From Acidimicrobiales bacterium (GTDB lineage Bacteria > Actinomycetota > Acidimicrobiia > Acidimicrobiales > RAAP-2), in contig JADGOD010000037.1 of assembly GCA_017883125.1 (NCBI GenBank), positions 1-7,558 of the forward strand: a stretch of 7,558 nucleotides of DNA, read 5' to 3'. Within the stretch, counting starts at the first letter, position 1; each line of letters starts with the position of its first letter. This document shows, in pieces, positions 1 through 7,095 of the stretch. The translations under genes and the position numbers were made by a program. The notes below the pieces were generated by a model, which was not told where the DNA came from, made no database searches, and was given only the letters and a program-made list of their open reading frames with translations.

Positions 1-623
1 CATCGGGGTGTCCACCCCGGTGGGGACCACGGCGTTGATCCGCACGTTGTGCGGGCCAGGTGGGCGGCGTAGGTCTTGACCAACGAGACCACCGCTGCCT
101 TGGATGCTGCGTAGCCGTCGGTGCCACCGGTCCCATCAGAGGAGGCCTTGAGCGCAGTAGTCCACGCCGTGACCACGAAGGACCCCCTCTTCGGGTTCGA
201 TGAAGTGGGGTGCGGCCATCTGGATGGTGTTCCAGACCCCGACGAGCAGCACGTCGAGGCTCAGGCGGAAGATCGCCTCCTCGTCGTGGCCCTCGACGCC
301 CGTCAGGATCACCCCGGCGTTGGCGATCACGATGTCGACGCGGCCGAACTCGGCGATCGCCTCCTCGAACAGCGCCCCAGGTCCGCCGAGGAGGGGACGC
401 CCCCCTTTCGGAGCAGGGCGCGCCGGCCCAGCGCCTCGATCCCCGCTGCGGTCTCCTCGAGATCCGCCTCGGTGGCCAGCGGATGGGGAATCGGCTCGAT
501 CTGGTCGTAGATGTCGATCCTGACGATGTCGGCACCCTCGTGGGCGAGCGCCAGGGCGTGGGAGCGACCTTGGCCCCGTGCCACTCCGGTGATGAGCGCC
601 ACCTTCCGGTCAAACGTCCCCAT
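1..623 (-). pseudogene. Broken, partial SDR oxidoreductase, mycofactocin-associated type
   Basis: This is an NAD-dependent short-chain dehydrogenase/reductase read from ATG at 623-621; its C-terminus lies beyond the left edge. The N-terminus shows the Rossmann motif TGVARGQG (about residues 12-19), an acidic residue after strand beta-2 (VRID), and the segment IPHPLATEADLEET, which resembles the insertion typical of mycofactocin-associated SDRs. Homology then needs three frame changes: near 373-378 (a C run, about -1), at 183-187 (a run of five C, -2 or +1), and near 49-51 (-1). The pieces encode ANAGVILTG, GVWNTIQMAAPHFIE, DGTGGTDGYAASKAA (active-site Tyr and Lys present) and NVRINAVVPTGVDTPM. 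The position of the catalytic Ser reads Trp (TAWTTALK), and the usual Asn of DVNLxG reads Leu (DVLLVG). A GGGGG run at 631-635 could be its ribosome-binding site. Either the gene is decaying or the sequence has errors at this end. The family call is solid; the substrate is unknown. Confidence 0.8.
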
Positions 624-726
624 CTCGAGGCCCCCGTCGATCGACGTGGCACGCCAGGTCCTCGGTCGAGCACGGTCAATGCGGCGTCGTATCCCGGACC
701 GCTGCGGGTCGGGCAGAATTGACACG
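624..726. promoter_or_regulatory. Divergent intergenic region with perfect 12-bp palindrome
   Basis: This 103-bp gap separates the divergent SDR and TetR starts, so it should hold both promoters. It contains the perfect palindrome CGTCGATCGACG at 635-646, whose near edge is 11 nt upstream of the SDR start codon, a position where a bound repressor could block expression. CG-rich palindromes of this length also arise by chance in such DNA. Near the TetR gene a weak -10-like CAGAAT (714-719) lies 7 nt before ATG, which would fit a leaderless transcript. I see no convincing -35 element and no Shine-Dalgarno sequence before the TetR gene. Confidence 0.35.
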
Positions 727-1335
727 ATGAGCTCCCCGTCGATGAGCCCCCGCAGCGCCGAGATGATGGCGGCCGCGGCGCGCCTGTTCGCCGCCAAGGG
801 CTTCTACGGCGTGACGGTCGACGACATCGGCGCCGCCGTCGGTCTCTCGGGCCCCGCCCTCTACCATCACTTCTCGAGCAAGGAGGCCCTGCTCGGCGAG
901 ATGCTCGTCACCGTGAGCGAGGAGCTTCTCGCCCGCGCCAAGGAAACCGAGTCGCTCAGCCCCACGGGCACCCTCCGCCACCTCGTCGCTGGCCAGATCA
1001 CCTTCTCCCTCGATCAGCCGGAGCTGATCACCGTCCACCACCGGGATCTGGTCCACGCCCCCGAAGCGGTGCAGCGTGGGGTTCGTCACCTCCAGGCCGA
1101 GTACGTCGAGTACTGGGTCGGCGCGCTCTGCGAGCTTGGGGTCAGTAACCAGCTCCAGGCCCGCGCTGCGGTCCACGCGGTGATCGGGTTGATCAACTCG
1201 ACGCCCTTCAGCATGCGTCTGACCCGAGAGGCGATGTTCCATCTGCTCAGGGAGATGTCGATCGGTGCGCTGAGCGCGTTCCTCATCGACAACGGCGTGG
1301 CGGTCGACCCGTTCCTCGAGCAGCAGGTCGTCTAG
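727..1335 (+). CDS. TetR-family transcriptional regulator
   Basis: This is a DNA-binding repressor-type protein of 202 residues, a normal length for the TetR family. The N-terminal domain has the expected helices, with a helix-turn-helix around residues 32-53 (DDIGAAVGLSGPALYHHFSS, then KEAL). The C-terminal half (about 85-200) is the divergent ligand-binding and dimerisation domain; the segment AVIGLINSTPFS resembles TetR regulators of acyl-CoA metabolism. The frame is open upstream as far as 511, but that extension lies antisense to the SDR and has no family-like residues. I therefore chose ATG 727, which gives a typical short TetR N-terminus; ATG 742 is an alternative. The gene is divergent from the SDR relic and convergent with the acyl-CoA dehydrogenase gene. 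Mycobacterial BkaR (Rv2506), a TetR repressor of branched-chain keto-acid genes, lies near the equivalent accA1-accD1 locus. By analogy this protein may sense a branched acyl-CoA and control the cluster, which is inference. Confidence 0.92.
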   Translation: MSSPSMSPRSAEMMAAAARLFAAKGFYGVTVDDIGAAVGLSGPALYHHFSSKEALLGEMLVTVSEELLARAKETESLSPTGTLRHLVAGQITFSLDQPELITVHHRDLVHAPEAVQRGVRHLQAEYVEYWVGALCELGVSNQLQARAAVHAVIGLINSTPFSMRLTREAMFHLLREMSIGALSAFLIDNGVAVDPFLEQQVV

Positions 1336-1347
1336 GTGTCGGCCGGC

Positions 1348-2490
1348 TCAGGCCACCGGCAGACCGAGACCCCGGGCGATGATGAGCCGCTGGATCTCGC
1401 TGGTACCCTCGCCGATCTCGAGGATCTTGGCGTCACGGTAGAAGCGGGCCACTGGTGACTCCTCGATGAACCCCGCTCCTCCGAAGACCTGGGTGGCGAT
1501 CCGGGTCGCCGTCACGGCGGCTTCGGTCGAGTAGAGCTTGGCGATCGCCGCCGCCTGAGAGGCGGGTCGCCCGGAGTCCTTGAGCCACGCCGCCTTGTAC
1601 GTCAGGGTCGTCGCCGCCTCGACGCTCACGGCGAGATCAGCCAGTGCGAAGGAGACCCCCTGGTTGCGCCCGATCGGCGCGCCGAAGGCCATGCGGTTCT
1701 TGGCGTAGTCGACCGCTGCATCGAGGCAGGCTCGCGCGCATCCGATCGCCAGGGCCGAGATGGCGATGCGACCGTCATCGAGGATCGAGAGGAAGTTGCG
1801 GAACCCCGAGCCGGCGGCACCGAGACGGTTCTCGCTCGGCACGTGGCAGTCGATCAAGCTCAGACCGTGGGTGTCGCTGGCATGCCAGCCGAGCTTGCGA
1901 TACGCCGGCTCGACCACGAGGCCGTCGGAGCCCGAGGGGACCAGGTACGCCGAGATCCCTCCGTCTTCGTCTCGGGCGGTCACCGTCACCACCGAGGTGA
2001 TCGATGACCCGGAGTTGGTGATGAACGCCTTCGAGCCGTTGAGGATCCAGCCGTCGTCAACGGCGGCAGCGCGCGTCTTGGTGCCACCGGCGTCGCTGCC
2101 CGCGTCGGGCTCGGTGAGGCCGAACGCCCCCAGCGCTCGGCCGGCGACGAGGTCGGGGAGCCAGGTGGCCTTCTGATCCTCATCGCCGAAGCGGAAGATG
2201 GGGTTCGCGCCGAGGCCGACCCCGGCCGACAACGTGATCCCCATCGATTGGTCGATCCGGCCGATCTCCTCGATCGCCACGCACAGCGAGGCGAAATCGC
2301 CGCCGCCGCCGCCCCACTCCTCAGGGAAGATGAGCCCGAAGAGCCCGAGCTCCCCCATCGCCGCCACCACCTCGACGGGGAAGTGGTGCTCCTCGTCCCA
2401 CTTGGCGACATGGGGGGCGAGCTCCTTCTCGGCGAAGTCCCTGACCACCGAGCGGAACGCCTCGTGATCGGCACTGAGTTCAAACGACAT
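1348..2490 (-). CDS. Acyl-CoA dehydrogenase, probable branched/short-chain
   Basis: This FAD-dependent acyl-CoA dehydrogenase of 380 residues is the usual family length. It introduces the alpha-beta double bond into an acyl-CoA and passes electrons to electron-transfer flavoprotein. Visible features are FGLTEPDAGSDAGG (about 123-136) and WILNGSKAFITNS (148-160) in the FAD/substrate region, the C-terminal helical domain with QVFGGAGF, and YRDAKILEIGEGTSEIQR (351-368). Glu361 in EGT matches the catalytic base of short- and medium-chain enzymes. The Glu position used by human isovaleryl-CoA dehydrogenase reads Gly here (LDDGRI, Gly240). Context points to isovaleryl-CoA or a broader branched-chain substrate, as for Streptomyces AcdH or mycobacterial FadE19; substrate choice cannot be settled from sequence. 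I chose ATG 2490 because MSFELSADHEAF is a family-like start and GGGGAT lies just upstream; ATG 2517 would add nine unlikely residues. It is the last gene of the operon and overlaps the carboxylase alpha gene by 11 nt. Confidence 0.93.
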   Translation of the reverse strand: MSFELSADHEAFRSVVRDFAEKELAPHVAKWDEEHHFPVEVVAAMGELGLFGLIFPEEWGGGGGDFASLCVAIEEIGRIDQSMGITLSAGVGLGANPIFRFGDEDQKATWLPDLVAGRALGAFGLTEPDAGSDAGGTKTRAAAVDDGWILNGSKAFITNSGSSITSVVTVTARDEDGGISAYLVPSGSDGLVVEPAYRKLGWHASDTHGLSLIDCHVPSENRLGAAGSGFRNFLSILDDGRIAISALAIGCARACLDAAVDYAKNRMAFGAPIGRNQGVSFALADLAVSVEAATTLTYKAAWLKDSGRPASQAAAIAKLYSTEAAVTATRIATQVFGGAGFIEESPVARFYRDAKILEIGEGTSEIQRLIIARGLGLPVA

Positions 2491-4447
2491 CTTCGATCCC
2501 CACAATCTCTGCAACAACCTGACCGAGTACGACCTGATCCGACGGGCTCACGAAGACGGCGCTCACGTGCCCGGCCATGGGTGCGCAGAGCGCGTGCTCC
2601 ATCTTCATGGCCTCGACCACCACCAGCGTCGTCCCGGCGTCGACGACGTCTCCCACGGAGATCGTGACCGACGTGACGACCCCGGGCATCGGCGAGGTGA
2701 TCTGGCCCGCGCCGTCATGGACCTGCGCGCCGGTCCGGATGAGCTCGGGCTCGACGAACCTGAAGGTCCGGCCCTCACGACCGACCCACACCGTGCGACC
2801 GTCGCGGGCGGCGACGTACCTCGACGCAGCGCCGTCGATGACGACGTCATAGGCCGCATCTCGCGCGCCCACATCGATGACGTGGATCGCATCGTCGACA
2901 CGCACCTCCCATGCAGATCCGTTCCGGCGGATCCGGGCTGTGTGCTCGATTCCGGCGCAGTCGGCGGACCACGACGAGGTGACTGGGGTCCCCAGCCGCC
3001 ATCCCGAGAGATCCCAGACGCCGTCGGATCCCGACGAGGTCATGAGGCCGAGGATCGCGCCGACCGCCACGTCGGCGCTCGTCGGCGACGCGTCGAAGAA
3101 GTCGCCCGCGGTGCGCTCGACGAGACCGGTGTCGAGCTCTCCGGCGCGCACCGCGTCGAGCCGCAGCAGGTCGCGCAGGAACCCGACGTTGGTGACGACG
3201 CCGAGCAGCTGGTACTGGCCCAGCGCCGCGTCGAGTCGGGACAGCGCTCCGAGTCGCGTGGGCGCCCAGGCGATGACCTTGGCCAGCATCGGGTCGTAGA
3301 CAGAGCCGACCACGTCGCCCTGGGTGACCCCTGAGTCGACGCGGGCCATCTCGGCCGGTGGCTCGTACAGGGAGAGGATCGCGCCACCGGTGGGCAGGAA
3401 CCCGTGTGCGGGGTCCTCGGCGTAGACCCGCGCCTCGATGGAGTGGCCGTCTGCATGGAGGTCTTCCTGATCGAACCCGAGCGGCTCACCGGCTGCCACC
3501 CGGAGCTGCTGCTCGACGAGATCGAGGCCCCAGACCATCTCGGTCACCGGGTGCTCGACCTGGAGCCGGGAGTTCATCTCCATGAAGTACGCCTCGTCCG
3601 GGGACTCGGCCGAGACGATGAACTCGACCGTGCCGACGTTGACGTAGCTGCTCGCCGTCGCCACGGCCACGGCCTGGCGGCCCAGCGCCTCGCGCAGGGT
3701 CTGGTCGAGCGCCGGGGAGGGGGCCTCCTCGATGATCTTCTGATGGCGTCGCTGGAGGCTGCACTCGCGCTCACCGAGGTGGACGACGTTGCCGTGGGAG
3801 TCCGCCAGCACCTGGACCTCAAGATGGCGAGCCCGTGCGAGGTACCGCTCGATGAACAGCGTGTCGTCACCGAACGCGGAGGCTGCTTCCCGGCGAGCGG
3901 AGGCGATCTGCTCGGCGATGCGGTCCGGACCCTCCACCAGGCGCATCCCCTTGCCGCCCCCTCCGGCCGAGGGCTTCACCAGCACCGGGAAGCCGATCGT
4001 GCCGGCTGCCTCGATGAGGTCTCGGTCGCTCAGCCCCGGCTCGGCCCGTCCCGGGACGGTCGCCACCCCGGCGGCGGCCACGGTCTGCTTCGCTCGGATC
4101 TTGTCCCCCATCAGCTCGATCGCGTCGGCCGAGGGGCCGATGAAGACGACCCCCGCCTCCCGGCAGGCTCGTGCGAGCTCGGGCGCCTCGGACAGGAAGC
4201 CGTAGCCGGGATGGATCGCGTCGGCGCCCGTCTTCGTCGCCGCGTCGATGATCCGCCCCACGTTGAGGTAGCTCTCGGCCGGAGCGGCGGGGCCGAGTCG
4301 GACGGCGACGTCCGCAGATCGGGCGTGGAGGCTCCCGGTGTCGAGGTCGGAGAAGACGGCGACCGATCGGATCCCGAGGCGCCTGAGCGTGCGGGTGATG
4401 CGGACGGCGACCTCACCGCGGTTGGCTACGAGGACGGTGGAGAACAC
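2480..4447 (-). CDS. accA1: Methylcrotonyl-CoA carboxylase alpha subunit (biotin carboxylase/carrier)
   Basis: This subunit carries out ATP- and bicarbonate-dependent carboxylation of its own biotin, the first half-reaction of an acyl-CoA carboxylase. Numbering from GTG 4447 gives 655 residues, normal for the family. The biotin carboxylase domain starts FSTVLVANRGEVAVRI and carries the glycine-rich ATP loop SAGGGGKGM (160-168), HQKIIEEAP (Lys237) and EMNSRLQVEHPVTE. Glu290, Asn292, Arg294, Glu298 and Arg340 match the E. coli AccC active-site residues with a shift of two. A linker region follows, then a C-terminal biotinyl domain with VVEAMKMEH, biotin on Lys615. The ORF extends to ATG 4495, but that would overlap the beta gene by 46 nt and add an Arg-rich tail; GTG 4447 lies 2 nt after the beta stop and gives the canonical N-terminus, implying translational coupling. 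Methylcrotonyl-CoA is favoured over propionyl- or geranyl-CoA because of the beta subunit and the lyase. Confidence 0.94.
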   Translation of the reverse strand: MFSTVLVANRGEVAVRITRTLRRLGIRSVAVFSDLDTGSLHARSADVAVRLGPAAPAESYLNVGRIIDAATKTGADAIHPGYGFLSEAPELARACREAGVVFIGPSADAIELMGDKIRAKQTVAAAGVATVPGRAEPGLSDRDLIEAAGTIGFPVLVKPSAGGGGKGMRLVEGPDRIAEQIASARREAASAFGDDTLFIERYLARARHLEVQVLADSHGNVVHLGERECSLQRRHQKIIEEAPSPALDQTLREALGRQAVAVATASSYVNVGTVEFIVSAESPDEAYFMEMNSRLQVEHPVTEMVWGLDLVEQQLRVAAGEPLGFDQEDLHADGHSIEARVYAEDPAHGFLPTGGAILSLYEPPAEMARVDSGVTQGDVVGSVYDPMLAKVIAWAPTRLGALSRLDAALGQYQLLGVVTNVGFLRDLLRLDAVRAGELDTGLVERTAGDFFDASPTSADVAVGAILGLMTSSGSDGVWDLSGWRLGTPVTSSWSADCAGIEHTARIRRNGSAWEVRVDDAIHVIDVGARDAAYDVVIDGAASRYVAARDGRTVWVGREGRTFRFVEPELIRTGAQVHDGAGQITSPMPGVVTSVTISVGDVVDAGTTLVVVEAMKMEHALCAPMAGHVSAVFVSPSDQVVLGQVVAEIVGIEDVV

Positions 4448-4449
4448 GG

Positions 4450-6063
<1,614 letters not shown>

Positions 6064-6071
6064 GAGTGAGA

Positions 6072-6077
6072 AACTTA
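6072..6077 (-). promoter_or_regulatory. Proposed -10 box of carboxylase operon (leaderless)
   Basis: On the minus strand TAAGTT fits the actinobacterial TANNNT -10 pattern. It ends exactly 8 nt before the ATG at 6063, the spacing expected when transcription starts at or next to the start codon. No good -35 hexamer is visible; CGGTGA sits 17 nt upstream of the box. The box overlaps one arm of the adjacent palindrome, so a bound regulator would block RNA polymerase. The match and spacing are seen in the sequence; promoter function is inferred. Confidence 0.5.
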
Positions 6078-6089
6078 GTCTGGACTAAG
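6074..6089. promoter_or_regulatory. Perfect palindrome, likely operator (CTTAGTC-TG-GACTAAG)
   Basis: Two perfect 7-bp inverted arms, 6074-6080 and 6083-6089, flank the dinucleotide TG. The element is A/T-richer than its surroundings and sits in the only divergent gap of the catabolic cluster, between the carboxylase operon and the HMG-CoA lyase gene. It overlaps the proposed carboxylase -10 box and lies just upstream of the lyase -10 box, where one dimeric regulator could control both directions. Length and symmetry suit a TetR-type dimer, and the TetR protein at 727-1335 is the obvious local candidate. An adjacent imperfect repeat, GGAACG-TCAC-CGTACC (6089-6104, one mismatched pair), may be a second weaker site. 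Confidence 0.65.
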
Positions 6090-6110
6090 GAACGTCACCG
6101 TACCATGCAT

Positions 6111-6116
6111 TACGCT
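6111..6116 (+). promoter_or_regulatory. Proposed -10 box of HMG-CoA lyase gene (leaderless)
   Basis: TACGCT matches TANNNT and ends 8 nt before ATG 6125, the same spacing as the proposed -10 box of the divergent carboxylase gene. There is no Shine-Dalgarno sequence in the short upstream stretch (CAGACTCC precedes ATG), which agrees with a leaderless transcript. No clear -35 hexamer is seen. The element is short and low in information, so it rests mainly on its position and on the symmetry with the other side. Confidence 0.4.
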
Positions 6117-6124
6117 CAGACTCC

Positions 6125-6994
6125 ATGCCTGACCTCGTCATCCGAGACTGTGGGCCAAGAGACGGCCTCCAGCCCCTTGCCCCCATCGATGCGTCCCTGC
6201 GAGCCGAGCTCGCCACCCGGCTCCTCAGCGCCGGGCTCTCCCAGGTCGAGGTGGCCGCCTTCGTCTCGCCCAAGGCCGTCCCCTCCATGGCCGGCGCGGC
6301 CGACGTCGTCGCCGCGCTGGGCGACGATCCACGCCTCTGGGGACTGGTACCCAACGTCCGAGGTGCCGAGCTGGCGCTCGGATCCGGGCTCAGACAGCTG
6401 ACGGTGACGGTCTCGGCGTCGGAGACCTACAGCATCAAGAACATCCAGATGTCGACCGCCGAGTCGCTCGAGGAGTTCGGGAGGATCCGGGCGATCGCCT
6501 CGGACGCCACGCTCGACGTCGTGGTCTCGTGCTGCTTCGGCTCGCCGTTCGAGACCATCGCCCCCTCGCTCGTCGCCGAGCTGGTCGGGGTGCTCCGTGA
6601 GACCGGCGCCGACCAGATCACCCTCGCCGACACCACGGGCACCGCCACCCCCGCCCGGCTGGGCCCGGTCCTCGACCGGGTCGGGACCGACGTGGGCCTC
6701 CACCTCCACGACACCAGGGGCACGGCGCTGACGAACGCCTTCGCCGCCCACGGGATGGGAGTGAGGCGCTTCGACACCTCTCTCGGGGGTCTCGGTGGCT
6801 CCCCCTTCGCTCCCGGGGCCGGCGGGAACCTCGCCACCGAGGACCTGGTGCTCCTCTTCGAGGATCTCGGGATCAGCACCGGCATCGACCTCGACGCACT
6901 GCTCGAGACCGGACGCTGGCTGGCGGAGGTCCTGGGGCACCCCCTCCCGAGCCGCGTGAGCGCTGCGGGTCCCCTGAACCCGGTGGCCCCATGA
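6125..6994 (+). CDS. hmgL: Hydroxymethylglutaryl-CoA lyase
   Basis: This TIM-barrel DRE-TIM metallolyase cleaves 3-hydroxy-3-methylglutaryl-CoA to acetyl-CoA and acetoacetate, the last step of the leucine pathway. It has 289 residues, slightly short but normal for bacterial forms. Visible motifs are GPRDGLQ (10-16; Arg12 and Asp13 match human Arg41/Asp42), VEVAAFVSPK with Glu42 (human Glu72), the metal-binding HLHDTRG (His193 and His195), and the family signature GGLGGSPFAPGAGGNLATED (221-240) with Asn235 (human Asn275). The signature normally reads GGCP; here the catalytic Cys (human Cys266) is Ser226, codon TCC. A second Cys-Pro pair is also Ser-Pro (SCCFGSPFE, Ser140). The neighbouring methylcrotonyl-CoA carboxylase supports lyase function, but a related DRE-TIM lyase or a low-activity variant is possible. 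ATG 6125 was chosen because it gives the expected N-terminus (PDLVIRDCGPRDG). The stop codon overlaps the next ORF. Confidence 0.87.
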   Translation: MPDLVIRDCGPRDGLQPLAPIDASLRAELATRLLSAGLSQVEVAAFVSPKAVPSMAGAADVVAALGDDPRLWGLVPNVRGAELALGSGLRQLTVTVSASETYSIKNIQMSTAESLEEFGRIRAIASDATLDVVVSCCFGSPFETIAPSLVAELVGVLRETGADQITLADTTGTATPARLGPVLDRVGTDVGLHLHDTRGTALTNAFAAHGMGVRRFDTSLGGLGGSPFAPGAGGNLATEDLVLLFEDLGISTGIDLDALLETGRWLAEVLGHPLPSRVSAAGPLNPVAP

Positions 6995-7092
6995 CTCCCC
7001 CCGGCCCTCTGGCCCGCTCGGTGGCCGACGTCGGATCGCTCGACGAGCTCGACGATCTGGTCGCCACGCAGATCGGGGAAGGGGCAGACTGA
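6991..7092 (+). CDS. 33-codon ORF of unknown function
   Basis: This small ORF starts in a classic ATGA overlap with the lyase stop codon and ends 3 nt before the hydratase start, filling the gap exactly. The product is an acidic peptide of 33 residues with a Pro-rich start (MTPPGPLARS) followed by a likely amphipathic helix (SLDELDDLVATQIG). About four fifths of its third codon positions are G or C, in line with its neighbours, though most frames of this DNA look similar. I do not recognise it. It has no visible membrane segment, Cys cluster or biotinylation motif. It is shorter than the epsilon subunits of actinobacterial acyl-CoA carboxylases and I see no convincing match to them. It could be a genuine small protein, a translational relay between lyase and hydratase, or chance. 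Confidence 0.4.
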   Translation: MTPPGPLARSVADVGSLDELDDLVATQIGEGAD

Positions 7093-7095
7093 GGC

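Noticed and set aside
511..726. 72-codon upstream extension of the TetR frame
   Set aside because: It runs antisense through the SDR N-terminus and the intergenic gap, and the residues do not resemble TetR N-termini. ATG 727 gives the normal length.
1342..1360. Short hairpin GCCGG-N9-CCGGC at the TetR/dehydrogenase convergence, possible bidirectional terminator
   Set aside because: The stem is only 5 bp with a 9-nt loop, has no T-run on either side, and such matches are common in this GC-rich DNA.
6116..6940. 274-codon minus-strand frame opposite HMG-CoA lyase
   Set aside because: It is a shadow of the lyase, Gly/Glu/Arg-rich with no family motif, and covers the same conserved region in a non-homologous frame.
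6991..7092. Acyl-CoA carboxylase epsilon subunit as identity of the 33-codon ORF
   Set aside because: It is too short and lacks recognisable epsilon-like sequence, and methylcrotonyl-type carboxylases are not known to me to need one.
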